The notes below the pieces were generated by a model. That model saw nothing but the letters and a program-made list of their open reading frames with translations. It did not search any database and was not told the origin of the DNA. A stretch of DNA of 64,000 nucleotides, taken from assembly GCA_015654635.1 (NCBI GenBank), contig JAATGP010000020.1, forward strand, positions 1 through 64,000, given 5' to 3'. The translations under genes were made by a program, and so were the position numbers. Positions within the stretch are counted from its first letter, which is position 1. The number at the start of each line of letters is the position of its first letter. Of this stretch, positions 24,284 to 33,317 are shown in pieces. Source of the stretch: Alphaproteobacteria bacterium. Lineage in GTDB: Bacteria > Pseudomonadota > Alphaproteobacteria > Micropepsales > Micropepsaceae.

Positions 24284-24426
24284 TGAGGACGCCATGTTGG
24301 TAATCTAGACATTCAAGCCGGGCAAGGAAGCACGACGGGGGTGGGGCAAGGGGCCATAGTTTCAACAGCAGCGCAGCACGACAGCATAATGGCTCGCCGT
24401 TCGAGCATTCCCGGTCAGGAGACCAG

Positions 24427-24735
24427 ATGATGAAGAACCAGGTTCCAGAACATTTGAGAAATAAGCACGCCCCAACCGGTGTCTCTGCGCCGTCACCTGC
24501 CGTCGTTAGCGAGGGGCCCAAAAACCAAAATCGTCCTGGGACAGCAAACAAGCGGATACCCTTTGGCCAACGACCGACCTGCACGATTGCAGAAGCCTGT
24601 GATGCGGTTGGTTTGGGACGAACCAAGCTCTACGAACTCATCGGCAGGGGGCATCTCGACACAATCACAATTGGCCGCCGCCGCTTGGTGCACATTCCGT
24701 CACTTCTGAAATTGCTCGACGTGGAATGTGGGTAG
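24427..24735 (+). CDS. Excisionase-family helix-turn-helix protein
   Basis: This 102-residue protein has a disordered N-terminal half. Its C-terminal HTH_17/excisionase domain reads TCTIAEACDAVGLGRTKLYE, then LIGRGHLDTITIGRRRLVHI. Such proteins bind DNA as excision factors or small regulators in integrative elements. GGAG lies just upstream of the first ATG (24427); a second ATG follows at 24430. It is 143 bases behind the DUF2274 gene. It may be the recombination directionality factor of the element, but no integrase is in view. Confidence 0.75.
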   Translation: MMKNQVPEHLRNKHAPTGVSAPSPAVVSEGPKNQNRPGTANKRIPFGQRPTCTIAEACDAVGLGRTKLYELIGRGHLDTITIGRRRLVHIPSLLKLLDVECG

Positions 24736-24889
24736 GACTTTGTGGTCAGATAGAGCGCGCGGCCGAAACGGCGCTTCATGCCGCGTGCTCCATCTCCGCG
24801 GGCATTGCGAATTTGCTGACCGAAGCCGCAACCGCGGTCACCAGGAAATAGCGCAATTTCTCGAAGAGTTTATTTGGAAAGGTGTAAAT

Positions 24890-24910
24890 TATCGTAATTA
24901 CACTACGATA
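24890..24910. promoter_or_regulatory. Inverted repeat upstream of the AbiE pair, candidate operator
   Basis: TATCGTA at 24890-24896 and TACGATA at 24904-24910 are perfect inverted copies, 7 bases apart. They overlap a second near-palindrome, GTGTAA...TTACAC (24882-24903). AbiEi antitoxins are known to repress their own promoter by binding inverted repeats, and this one ends 53 bases before the AbiEi ATG. The assignment is by position. Confidence 0.45.
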
Positions 24911-24963
24911 AATGCCATAACCAAAGCTTGGTGACATCTTCGAAATATGATTATAGCCGTAGC

Positions 24964-25699
24964 ATGGCTACGACCCATAGAACTAAGCTAAATTCCTTCC
25001 ACACCCGCCTGATACCCGGTGCGCCGCTGGTCTGAGGACTTGGCTGCCTTGGGGATATCAGCTGATCTTGCTGTCCACTACGTCCGTGCTGGTTGGCTCA
25101 ACTGGTTAGCGCGAGGTGTCTACTGCAAGCCGAACGACCACTCGCATTGCATTCCAGTCTGCTGCTTGCTGCAACGCAGATTTGAGGAGCTGCATGTCGG
25201 CGGCAAAACCGCCCTCGATTGGTATGGCGTTCGCCATTACGTTTCTCAGAAGCCTGTTCTGCACCTCTCCGGCTGGGCGGCGGCAAAATTGCCTACTTGG
25301 TTTACCGAACGCTTTCCAGCCGAGTATCACCGCAAGCGCCTATTCAACGAAACCCCAGGTGCACTACTTTACGTAGGTTCTTTTGAGAAACGCGGCGGCG
25401 CCCCCCAAGTATCCGCGCCAGAGCGCGCCTTGCTGGAGGTGTTGAGCGAGGTTGGCGTGCGCCAACCTCTCAAGGAGGCACGGCAACTCACGGAGAGCAC
25501 ATACAATTTTCGGGTCGACGTGCTGCGCGCGTTGCTGCAGCAATGCACGAACGTCAAGACTGTAAGGCTGTGTCTCCAGCTTGGCCGTGAGAACTCCATG
25601 CCATGGGCGGCCAAGCTCGATCCGGCCAAACTTCCTACCGGTAGCGACCGACCGTGGGTATCCCGATCCTCGGATGGTCTGCTGGTGCTGAAGCCATGA
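24964..25699 (+). pseudogene. AbiEi-family type IV antitoxin, frameshifted near the N-terminus
   Basis: The ATG at 24964 opens THRTKLNSFHTRLIPGAPLV, which is the N-terminal winged-helix start of AbiEi proteins, but it meets a stop at about 25033. The rest of the gene continues in the next frame (WSEDLAALGISADLAVHYV, RAGWLNWLARGVY, VGGKTALDWYGVRHYV, SAPERALLEVL) to 25699. One missing base near 25030 restores one frame. A GTG at 25019 could start a shortened product that has lost the first helix of the DNA-binding domain. It overlaps the AbiEii start by 4 bases. A sequencing error is an alternative explanation. Confidence 0.7.
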
Positions 25700-26599
25700 A
25701 CAAAGCTTACCTCGACACCGCGCGTCTTCTGACACAAGTGGCGCCGCTCATCTTTGTGGACGATACCTTCGCGCTCAAGGGCGGCACCGCGATCAATCTG
25801 TTCGTTCGCGATATGCCACGGTTGTCGGCCGATCTCGATCTTGTTTTTACCGATTACAATCTATCATGCGACCAAGCGCTCGGGCGTATCAATGATGCGA
25901 TTCGGCAGTGCCGAGCGTCTCAACAAATGAGGCTTTCAAACTCATGCGCTCGGCGCGGCCGACGCTGGTGAAACGAAGCTGCTGGTGCGTCGCGGCGACG
26001 TCAAGGTCAACTTCGTCATGCGCGGCACTGTCCAGCCGGTGCGCATGGAGCCATTGGCGCCCAGGGCAAGCGAAACATTGCTGGCGGATCTCGAAATCCC
26101 AGTCGTCTCGCTAAAGGACATGTATGGCGGCAAGCTGGTTGCAGCTTTGGATCGGCAACATCCCCGTGATCTATTCGATGTGATGCAGCTCTTCGCCCAC
26201 GAAGGAATCACACCCGGTATCCGGCGCACTTTCGTCGTATATTTGGCCAGCCACAACCGGCCAGTGCATGAGGTGTTGTTTCCAACCCTGCAAGACATCC
26301 GTCCGGAATACGAGCAGAACTTCATTGGCATGACCACCGAGCCCGTAGCGCTGGAAGGTTTGTTGGCAGCGCGTGAACGCATGCTGCGCGAACTACAGCA
26401 AGGTCTGGACACGAATGAACGCCAATTCCTGCTCTCTCCCGTTGCCAATAAGCCTAACTGGCTGCTGTTAGGTATCGCGCACCTGGAGAAACTGCCCGGC
26501 TTCCGCTGGAAGCTTCAAAACCTGCAGCGTCTGCAGAAATCCAATACGAAGAAATTCGCAGAGCAGCCCGACGCGCTCGCGCGACTCTTGAGCGATTGA
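25696..26599 (+). pseudogene. AbiEii-family nucleotidyltransferase toxin, frameshift plus nonsense
   Basis: The ATG at 25696 opens NKAYLDTARLLTQVAPLIF, then the nucleotidyltransferase signature ALKGGTAINLF...LSADLDLVF. Homology moves to another frame near 25909 (AERLNK), hits a TGA at 25928-25930, then continues GFQTHALGAADAGETKLLVR and GDVKVNFVMRGTVQPVR to the end at 26599 (PRDLFDVMQLF, NKPNWLLLGI). Two lesions are therefore needed to explain it, which makes real decay more likely than sequencing error. Together with the broken antitoxin it is a dead or dying TA pair next to the conjugation genes. Confidence 0.75.
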
Positions 26600-27081
26600 G
26601 AGAGTCTGCCGGTGCCGATGTCGACGTCCGCACAAAGAACGCCCAGATACCACGCATCCACACCGTCGAATTTATCATAGTAAACAATTTTGACGAGCAT
26701 TTGCAGACCAATCTGGATGCAAACGGAAGAAATATATGGCTATAAAAATTATTTTGTTCGCGTTTGTTCGCCATTGTTGGTCCGAGGACTCGTGTTGTGA
26801 GAACAAAAAGATTTGTTGGCTTTTCGTTGGTCCGCGGAGAATGCAGAAAAAAGGTCTTGTAAAATCAGTCGGTTGGACAGAATTTGCGAGTCCTGTTCTG
26901 GCACCAACACTTAAGTCGCTGACAATATACGATATTGTCACCTATCAGCGCGCTTGGGTGTGGCTTCAATTCGTTCCCCAAAGCCGACTTCGCGTGATGG
27001 CGAGCATAATTCGTGCGCAAACGGCACTGTCGATACGGTGACACTTGGATTGTGCTCCGCAGGGGCTGTCTAAATTTCATT
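26600..27081 (+). other. AT-richer intergenic stretch without a supported gene
   Basis: A 101-codon open frame at 26736-27041 has no motif, odd composition and no clear ribosome-binding site, so I do not call it. A direct repeat GTTGGTCCG followed by N-GGA occurs at 26776-26788 and 26826-26838. The stretch marks the change from accessory DNA to the metabolic region. Confidence 0.4.
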
Positions 27082-28254
27082 TCAGCTCGCTGCCAGTGCT
27101 TGACCGAGGTCTGTGATCAGGTCGTCGACGTCCTCGATGCCAACGGAGAGGCGGACCAGCGAGTCCGAGATGCCGAGGCGCTGTCGCTGATCGGCAGGGA
27201 TGGTGGCATGGGTCATGATGGCTGGATGCTCAATCAAGCTTTCGACTGCGCCGAGGCTCTCGGCCAGGGTGAATATCTGACAACCTTCAAGGAAGCGCTT
27301 GGCGCTCGCCAAATCACCATTCAGTTCCGCGGTAATGATGCCGCCGAAGCCCCGCATCTGGTCTTTGGCAAGCGCATGCTGTGGGTGGCTTGCGAGCCCT
27401 GGATAAATCATCTTCTTGATGGCGTGATGGTTTTCCAGAAAGCGTGCTATCTCCAGCGCATTGTAGCAGTGCCGTTCCATCCGTAACGCCAGCGTCTTGA
27501 CGCCGCGATGCGCCAGGAAGCTGTCAAAGGGACCGGCAATGCTGCCAATGGCGTTGTGCAGAAAGGCAAGCTGATCCGCCAGGGACCGATTATCGCCCGC
27601 AACGGCGATGCCGCCGATGATATCGGAATGGCCATTGATGTATTTTGTCGTCGAGTGGACAACAACGTCAAAGCCATGCTCCAGCGGACGCTGGATATAA
27701 GGGCTGGCGAAGGTGTTGTCGGCCACCGCGATGAGGCCATATGCTTTGGCAAGGGTGCCGATCGCTCTTAAGTCCACGATTTGCAGTACCGGATTGGTCG
27801 GTGTTTCCACCCAGATCATCCGCGTGTTCGGCTGTATCGCCGCTTTCACAGCTTCCAAATCCGTAAGATCGACAAAGCTGAACTCCAGCCCGGCGGAGCG
27901 CTTACGGACCTTCTCGAACAGCCGGTAGGAGCCACCATAGATGTCGTGCGAGGCGATGATGTGATCGCCCGCTGACAGCAACTCCAAAACGGTGCCAATG
28001 GCAGCGAGGCCGGAGGCGAAGGCATACCCTTGAATGCCACCCTCCAGATCAGCAACACAGCGTTCAAAGGCCATCCGGGTCGGATTTTGGCTGCGCGAAT
28101 AATCGTAACCCTTATTCACGCCCGGGCTTTCCTGGGCATAAGTGGAGGTTGCGTAAATCGGCATGATTACGGCGCCGGTGGTTGGGTCCGGGCTTTGTCC
28201 GGCATGGATGGCGCGTGTTCCGAAAGCAAGGCTATTGGAGAGGGGGTGGGTCAT
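27082..28254 (-). CDS. Cystathionine gamma-lyase/gamma-synthase family PLP enzyme
   Basis: This 390-residue cytoplasmic Cys/Met-metabolism PLP enzyme has the fold-type I signatures YDYSRSQNPTRMAFERCVAD, FASGLAAIGTVLELLSAGDH, ETPTNPVLQIVD and the PLP-lysine region VVHSTTKYINGHSD. It starts inside the stop codon of a cystathionine beta-synthase gene (4-base ATGA overlap). It therefore most likely works as the gamma-lyase of reverse transsulfuration, cleaving cystathionine to cysteine, 2-oxobutyrate and ammonia. A gamma-synthase role cannot be excluded from sequence, because the two activities share the same motifs. Confidence 0.88.
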   Translation of the reverse strand: MTHPLSNSLAFGTRAIHAGQSPDPTTGAVIMPIYATSTYAQESPGVNKGYDYSRSQNPTRMAFERCVADLEGGIQGYAFASGLAAIGTVLELLSAGDHIIASHDIYGGSYRLFEKVRKRSAGLEFSFVDLTDLEAVKAAIQPNTRMIWVETPTNPVLQIVDLRAIGTLAKAYGLIAVADNTFASPYIQRPLEHGFDVVVHSTTKYINGHSDIIGGIAVAGDNRSLADQLAFLHNAIGSIAGPFDSFLAHRGVKTLALRMERHCYNALEIARFLENHHAIKKMIYPGLASHPQHALAKDQMRGFGGIITAELNGDLASAKRFLEGCQIFTLAESLGAVESLIEHPAIMTHATIPADQRQRLGISDSLVRLSVGIEDVDDLITDLGQALAAS

Positions 28255-29642
28255 ACATGCAGTCTCAAATAGTTGATGAGGTCGATGCGCGTAATGATGC
28301 CGACGAAGATGTCGCGATCACAGATGAGCGCCACACGGTCGCGCGCGAAAATCGGCAGGAGGGCGTCCAGCGGGTCATTGATCTGCACCAATTGCAGCCC
28401 TTTGGTCATGTAGCTCTTAACCGGACGGTCGAAGCGGTCCTTGGGGCCGGGTTCGCCGCCTTCGACGGCAGCCAGAATATCGCTCTCGTCGAGGATGCCG
28501 ACCAGCCGACCCCCGGCCATCACGGGCAATTGGGAGACGTCGGCGCCGCGCATGCGGTTATAGGCCGTCAGCAGCGTGTCATCCGGGCTGACGGTCACAG
28601 CATTGCCGCCATCGAATCGGCTGGAGATGACATCGCGAAGGTCACCCTTCAAAGTGCGCTGTTGGATACCTTGCTCGAAAGCCCAATAATTGTTGTAGAG
28701 CTTAGAGAGATATTTGTTGCCGTTGTCGCAGACCAGGGTGACGACGCGCTTCTCCTCGGTTTGCGCCCGGCAATATTTGAGGGCAGCAGCGAGCAATGTT
28801 CCGGAGGATGAACCGGCGAGTATTCCCTCTCGCGCCAGCAACTGGCGGGCGGCTTCAATGCTATCCCGGTCTGAAATGGAATAGGCCTCCGATACCAGGG
28901 ATAGATCGGCATTGGGCGGAATGAAATCTTCGCCAATGCCTTCCACCACCCAAGCGCCAGCTTCGATCATCGTGCCGGTATTGATGAAGGGGGCCAATAT
29001 GGAGCCCTCGGGATCGGCCAGGATCATCTTGGTTTTGGGGGAGACGCGGCGGAAGAAGCGGCCGAGCCCCGACAATGTGCCGCCGGAGCCGACGCCAACC
29101 ACGACAGCATCAATATCGTGGTTCATTTGTTCCCAGATTTCCGGCCCTGTTGTGCGCTCGTGCGCCAAAGGGTTCGCGGGATTGGAAAATTGGTCGATAT
29201 AAAAAGAATTGCGAGTCTCGGCCGCCAATTCCCGGGCGCGGTCTTGATAGTAGTCCGGGTGGCCTTTGGCGACGTCGGAGCGCGTGATAATAACTTGAGC
29301 GCCCAGCGCTCGTAGATGCTCAACTTTTTCGCGCGCCATCTTATCAGGCACAACGAGGATGATGCGGTAACCCTTCATCACCCCGACCTGTGCCAAACCG
29401 ATGCCGGTGTTACCAGCCGTCGCTTCAACGATAGTGCCGCCGGGCTTGAGCTTGTGGGAGCGCTCTGCTGCTTCGATCATGGAAAGCGCAATCCGGTCTT
29501 TGATCGAGCCGCCTGGGTTTTGGCTCTCGAGCTTGGCAAACAGGCGGCAGCGCCCCGTGTCGATGTGGTTGATCTCAACAAGGGGGGTATCGCCGATCAA
29601 GTCGAGCGTCGAATGTGCAGTTTGATATTGCGGCAGGCTCAT
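28251..29642 (-). CDS. Cystathionine beta-synthase with C-terminal CBS-domain pair
   Basis: This 463-residue PLP enzyme condenses serine and homocysteine to cystathionine. It has DLIGDTPLVEINHI, the PLP lysine in NPGGSIKDRIALSMIEAA, the substrate loop EATAGNTGIGLAQVG and the phosphate loop VGVGSGGTLSGLGR. Residues from about 335 form two CBS domains (SPDDTLLTAYNRMRGADVSQ; QINDPLDALLPIFARD) that usually sense adenosyl ligands. No N-terminal heme-binding region is present. I chose the ATG at 29642, as the homology starts there. It is the first gene of a two-gene operon with the gamma-lyase. Confidence 0.92.
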   Translation of the reverse strand: MSLPQYQTAHSTLDLIGDTPLVEINHIDTGRCRLFAKLESQNPGGSIKDRIALSMIEAAERSHKLKPGGTIVEATAGNTGIGLAQVGVMKGYRIILVVPDKMAREKVEHLRALGAQVIITRSDVAKGHPDYYQDRARELAAETRNSFYIDQFSNPANPLAHERTTGPEIWEQMNHDIDAVVVGVGSGGTLSGLGRFFRRVSPKTKMILADPEGSILAPFINTGTMIEAGAWVVEGIGEDFIPPNADLSLVSEAYSISDRDSIEAARQLLAREGILAGSSSGTLLAAALKYCRAQTEEKRVVTLVCDNGNKYLSKLYNNYWAFEQGIQQRTLKGDLRDVISSRFDGGNAVTVSPDDTLLTAYNRMRGADVSQLPVMAGGRLVGILDESDILAAVEGGEPGPKDRFDRPVKSYMTKGLQLVQINDPLDALLPIFARDRVALICDRDIFVGIITRIDLINYLRLHV

Positions 29643-30057
29643 GAAGTGGCCTCTCGGGGGCAAAAGTGAAGACCGCGTTGCCGCGTCACGGCCCGCTGGG
29701 TTGCTACTTAGCAAGGTTACGCTATAACATACAATCTCTATCGCCTTTATCGAGTAAAATGTGACAGCGGCAATTGTGCTTGACGAGCCGGGTCACTGTG
29801 CCACTCTTGAGATGACCAATGGTGATCGAGATCATGTTGGAAAAACGGGTATCCTGCTGGACAGCCGTGACCGGGTTTCCCGGCTTCGCGCTGTACTTAA
29901 CGGCGATCGCCGGGGCGGCCGATCCCAGTATCGGGGCGATGGCTTAGGGCCGTCGCCGCAGCAGGTGAGCGGCAGCGCGCGCTGCCAAATTGCACGCGGG
30001 ACCCCGCTTTGCGCCAGGATGTGCGCGGGAGGGCTCCCCCTGACCCGGGATATATTC
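29643..30057. other. Divergent intergenic region between cbs and the aminotransferase gene
   Basis: The region holds the promoters of both directions. An AT-rich patch (29721-29760) near cbs contains TATCGAGTA at 29748-29756, also seen before cysE. The right part is GC-rich. An open frame continues upstream of the aminotransferase start to 29761 but lacks family support, so I leave it non-coding. Confidence 0.4.
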
Positions 30058-31464
30058 ATGGCATTCGCAAACAGTGCAGGAATTGCAGCCACGCTTGAGC
30101 AGCTCGTCGCTTTTGACCAACAGCACCTGCTGCATCCTCAGCATCATCCCTCGGACCATAAACAGCCCGTCATTTGGGCGAAAGGCGAGGGTGCTCATCT
30201 CATCACCGTTACGGGGGAGCGTTACCTCGACGGTTTGAGCGGTATGTGGAATGTCAGCCTCGGGCATGGGCGGCGTGAACTCATCGATGCCGCGACACGT
30301 CAACTGGAGACCCTGGCTTTCGCGACCGCTTACGCCGGTTCGACCCATCGCCCCTTGATCGAGCTTTCAGAGCTGTTGTCGGAGGTCATCTACCCCTCCA
30401 TCCAGGCGTTCTATTTTACCTCGGGCGGCGGGGAGGCCACGGACACTTCTATCCGCACGGCGCGATACTACTGGCGCGCTCTCGGGAAGCCGGAAAAAAC
30501 GAAAATCATCGCACGCAAACTTTCCTACCATGGCTCCACGGTGGGCTCGGCGAGCGCGACGGGAGTGGACGAATTTTCCCACGGTTTCGGACCGCGCCTA
30601 CCTGGATTTCTACATATTGAATCGCCTTATCCCTACCGCTTCCAGAACCCCCATCCCCACAAAACCGCGGGCGTCGCCGCGGCGGACTTGCTCGAAGACG
30701 CAATCTTGCGCGAGGGGCCGGAGACGGTTGCGGCATTTATTGCTGAGCCCATCCAAGGCGGCGGTGGTGGAATCATTGTGCCGCAGCCTGACTACTTTCC
30801 GCGTATTCGCGAAATCTGTGACCAGTACGGCGTGCTCTTCATCTCCGATGACGTGATCACGGGCTTTGGACGCACTGGAAAGTGGTTCGGCCTGGAGCAT
30901 TGGGGCGTTGAGCCCGATATCGTGCAATTCGCCAAGGGCATCACCAGCGGATACATTCCGCTGGGCGGCATTGGCGTCAACGCGAAGATCAAAGACGTGC
31001 TGGATAATGCTGAGTCCGCGCAGCGCTGGTGGCATGGCTACACCTATTCCGGCCATCCGGTTGCGTGTGCCGTTGCCATCGCGACGCTGGGCGTGCTTAG
31101 GAAGGAAGGCTTGGTGGAACGTACCGCCAAACGGGGCGAGCGCTTCCTGCGCATTTTGCGTGAAGAGCTTTATGATCATCCTTATATTGGTGAAGTCCGC
31201 GGCCAAGGGTTGCTTGCCGGGATCGAATTTGTGTCAGATCGCAATACCAAAGCCACATTTCCCGGGAAATGGAATGTTGCCGGTCGGCTCAGGGTGGAAC
31301 TCTTGAAACGGGGGCTCTGCACGCGTGTGTTGAGTGATGTGATCTGCCTCGCACCGCCTTTAACGACAACCGACGCCGAACTCGATCAAATCCTTGATAT
31401 CGTCATCAGCACGCTGTCGCAGTCCTTTGACCATTTTGCTGCTCCCGAATCCACTGAAGGATAA
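30058..31464 (+). CDS. Class III PLP-dependent aminotransferase
   Basis: This 468-residue enzyme belongs to the omega-amino acid/amine aminotransferase group. Visible features are RYLDGLSGMWNVSLGHG, the PLP-contacting ARKLSYHGSTVGSASATG, AAFIAEPIQGGGGGIIVP, FISDDVITGFGRTGKWFG and the PLP lysine in FAKGITSGYIPLGG near residue 293. The usual partners are pyruvate or 2-oxoglutarate; the amine substrate cannot be read. Beta-alanine, taurine or a putrescine-like amine are all possible. It is followed 4 bases later by an AhpD-like gene and then metY, so a sulfur-amine role such as taurine is conceivable. GGGA lies eight bases before the ATG. Confidence 0.85.
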   Translation: MAFANSAGIAATLEQLVAFDQQHLLHPQHHPSDHKQPVIWAKGEGAHLITVTGERYLDGLSGMWNVSLGHGRRELIDAATRQLETLAFATAYAGSTHRPLIELSELLSEVIYPSIQAFYFTSGGGEATDTSIRTARYYWRALGKPEKTKIIARKLSYHGSTVGSASATGVDEFSHGFGPRLPGFLHIESPYPYRFQNPHPHKTAGVAAADLLEDAILREGPETVAAFIAEPIQGGGGGIIVPQPDYFPRIREICDQYGVLFISDDVITGFGRTGKWFGLEHWGVEPDIVQFAKGITSGYIPLGGIGVNAKIKDVLDNAESAQRWWHGYTYSGHPVACAVAIATLGVLRKEGLVERTAKRGERFLRILREELYDHPYIGEVRGQGLLAGIEFVSDRNTKATFPGKWNVAGRLRVELLKRGLCTRVLSDVICLAPPLTTTDAELDQILDIVISTLSQSFDHFAAPESTEG

Positions 31465-31468
31465 AACG

Positions 31469-32008
31469 ATGCCCCGCATTCCTTTCGTCACCAAAGAAAC
31501 GGCCACGCCGGAACAGAATGCCGCTTACGATGAGGTCGCGAAACATCACGAAATCTCCAATATGAAGGCAACCCTGCTCCATTCTCCTGTTGCCCTGCAG
31601 GCGGTATTGGAATGGTACAAACTCTTTGCCCAAGTAAAACCCTATCTGGGAGAGCGGCTTGCTGTTTTATTTTGTGATGCGATCTCACGCGAAAACAAAT
31701 GTGAGCTTTGCGCTTCCTTCATGAAGCGGGAAATCGTTCAGTGGGGCGAAGATCCCGACAATTTGAAGCTTGATGACCGTGACGAAACCGTCGTCGCCTT
31801 TGGCCGTCAGCTGGCCCGGGACGCAAACAAAATCAACGATGCCCTCTATGATAAGTTGGCGGCCTATTTCACGGCGCCGCAAATTGTCGAACTAACGGTG
31901 TTCGGAACCCTTATGATCGTCAATAACCTGTTCAATAGCGCACTTCGGATTCCCCTGGATGATTCGCTCGACGGCTACCACGTCGATCCCGAAACCTATT
32001 TCGCGTGA
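31469..32008 (+). CDS. AhpD/carboxymuconolactone-decarboxylase-like protein
   Basis: This 179-residue alpha-helical protein has the AhpD-fold pattern YKLFAQVKPYLGERLAVLF, then SRENKCELCASFMKREI with a CxxC pair at Cys78 and Cys81. The family also has a helix IVELTVFGTLMIVNNLFNSA near the C-terminus. AhpD proteins use CxxC for peroxide or disulfide reduction. The usual downstream His of the ExxCxxCxxxH motif is not in place here, so activity may differ. It lies between the aminotransferase and metY and is almost certainly co-transcribed. Confidence 0.8.
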   Translation: MPRIPFVTKETATPEQNAAYDEVAKHHEISNMKATLLHSPVALQAVLEWYKLFAQVKPYLGERLAVLFCDAISRENKCELCASFMKREIVQWGEDPDNLKLDDRDETVVAFGRQLARDANKINDALYDKLAAYFTAPQIVELTVFGTLMIVNNLFNSALRIPLDDSLDGYHVDPETYFA

Positions 32009-32012
32009 GATG

Positions 32013-33317
32013 ATGAGCGAGAGAGAATTTGGTTTTGACACCCAGCAGCTTCATGCTGGGCAGGTCCTCGATACGGCGCATCGCGCGCGCGCCGTTCCCA
32101 TTTATCAGTCTACGTCCTTTGTTTTTAAGGACTTTGCATCGGCCAAGGCGATCAACACGATTGACGAGTTCGGCTACGAATATAGCCGGACCGGAAACCC
32201 CACCAACGAAGTTCTTGAAGTGCGCATTGCCGCGCTAGAAGGTGGGAGCGCCGCGCTGTCTTTGGCATCAGGCTCGGCCGCCGCCACCTATGCGATCCTG
32301 AATGTCGCGCGGGCAGGCGATGAAATCGTTGCGGCCCGCACCCTGTATGGCGGCACGTTCAGCCTGCTTGCTCACACGCTACCCAAGCACGGAATCAAGA
32401 CCGTCTTTGTTGATCCCGACAACTCTGATGCTTTTAAAGCCGCGCTCACCGAGCGTACACGCGCGATCTGGGTCGAGACCATCGGCAATCCGAGTGGCAA
32501 TTTGGTGGATGTGGAGGCGATTGCACGCATTGCCGAGGCGCATGGCATTCCGCTCATCGTCGATAACACTTTCGCCACCCCTTACTTGTTCCGGCCATTT
32601 GACCATGGCGCCGCTGTCGTCGTGCATTCAGCAACGAAGTATATTGGCGGCCACGGCAATTCCATCGGCGGCTTGATCGTCGACGGCGGCAATTTCAATT
32701 GGGCGAACGGAAAGTTTCCGGACTTCACCACGCCTGATCCGTGCTATAACGGTATGGTGCATTGGGATCGCTGGGGCAATTATCCGGGCATCGGCAATTT
32801 CGCCTTTGTTATGAAGGCACGGCTGCAGTATTTGCGCGATATGGGGGCGTGCCTTAGCCCCTTCAACGCCTTCTTGTTGCTCGTCGGGCTGGAAACCTTA
32901 TCGTTTCGGATGGAGCGGCAGGTGAAGACGGCGCAGCACATTGCGGAATTTCTGGCAGCCCACGATGATGTTGCTTGGGTAAATTATGCCGGCCTCAAGG
33001 ACAGTCCCTATTACGATCTTGGCAAACGCCTTTTCCCCAAGGGATCTGGGGCGATTTTCACTTTTGGCATTAAGGGCGGCGAGGAACGGGCTGCGCGTTT
33101 TGTCGAAGCGGTTAAGCTGTTCTCCTTCCTCGCCAATGTTGGGGATTCGAAATCCCTCATTGTGCATCCGGCGACCGTCACCCATGCCCAGCTTAATGCG
33201 GAGCAGCAGAAGCAAGTCGGAATAACGCCCGAGCTTCTCCGGCTTTCCATTGGAACGGAGGATGCGGACGATCTGATCTGGGACCTGGAGCAGGCTTTCG
33301 CGAGCAGCCGGGGTTAA
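32013..33317 (+). CDS. metY: O-acetylhomoserine sulfhydrylase (MetY-type)
   Basis: This 434-residue PLP enzyme makes homocysteine (or methionine from methanethiol) from O-acetylhomoserine. Signatures are FDTQQLHAGQVLDTAHRARA, VPIYQSTSFVFKDFASA, ETIGNPSGNLVDVEAIA, and the PLP lysine in HSATKYIGGHGNSIGG (about Lys209). The SLIVHPATVTHAQLN tail is typical of MetY rather than of gamma-lyases, as is the longer length. Two ATGs at 32010 and 32013 are possible. The stop overlaps the stop of the convergent peptidase gene by 4 bases. The neighbours give a complete link between sulfide, homocysteine and cysteine. Confidence 0.92.
   Translation: MSEREFGFDTQQLHAGQVLDTAHRARAVPIYQSTSFVFKDFASAKAINTIDEFGYEYSRTGNPTNEVLEVRIAALEGGSAALSLASGSAAATYAILNVARAGDEIVAARTLYGGTFSLLAHTLPKHGIKTVFVDPDNSDAFKAALTERTRAIWVETIGNPSGNLVDVEAIARIAEAHGIPLIVDNTFATPYLFRPFDHGAAVVVHSATKYIGGHGNSIGGLIVDGGNFNWANGKFPDFTTPDPCYNGMVHWDRWGNYPGIGNFAFVMKARLQYLRDMGACLSPFNAFLLLVGLETLSFRMERQVKTAQHIAEFLAAHDDVAWVNYAGLKDSPYYDLGKRLFPKGSGAIFTFGIKGGEERAARFVEAVKLFSFLANVGDSKSLIVHPATVTHAQLNAEQQKQVGITPELLRLSIGTEDADDLIWDLEQAFASSRG

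Larger units (their letters stand above)
12368..24735 (+). mobile_element. Conjugative (Trb-type) gene block, probable ICE remnant or part
   Basis: Thirteen genes in one direction encode the coupling protein, the Trb mating-pair apparatus and accessory factors, many overlapping by ATGA. Recombinase, IS and XRE relics flank it on the left and a broken AbiE pair on the right. No relaxase, integrase, attachment tRNA or replication gene is visible in the window. The block is therefore either immobile or only part of an element; I could not find its ends. Confidence 0.6.

Noticed and set aside
24736-24850. Short Ala-rich frame (GQIERAAETALHAACSIS) after the excisionase-like gene
   Set aside because: It might be the tail of a lost gene, but it is only about 36 codons with no start and no known family.
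26736-27041. 101-codon open frame between the AbiE relics and the gamma-lyase gene
   Set aside because: It has no motif, an unusual mix of Cys and Trp residues and no clear ribosome-binding site; likely chance.
29761-30057. In-frame 99-codon N-terminal extension of the aminotransferase
   Set aside because: Family homology begins at MAFANSAGIAATLEQL (30058), which has its own ribosome-binding site. The extension is Arg/Gly-rich and lacks family support.
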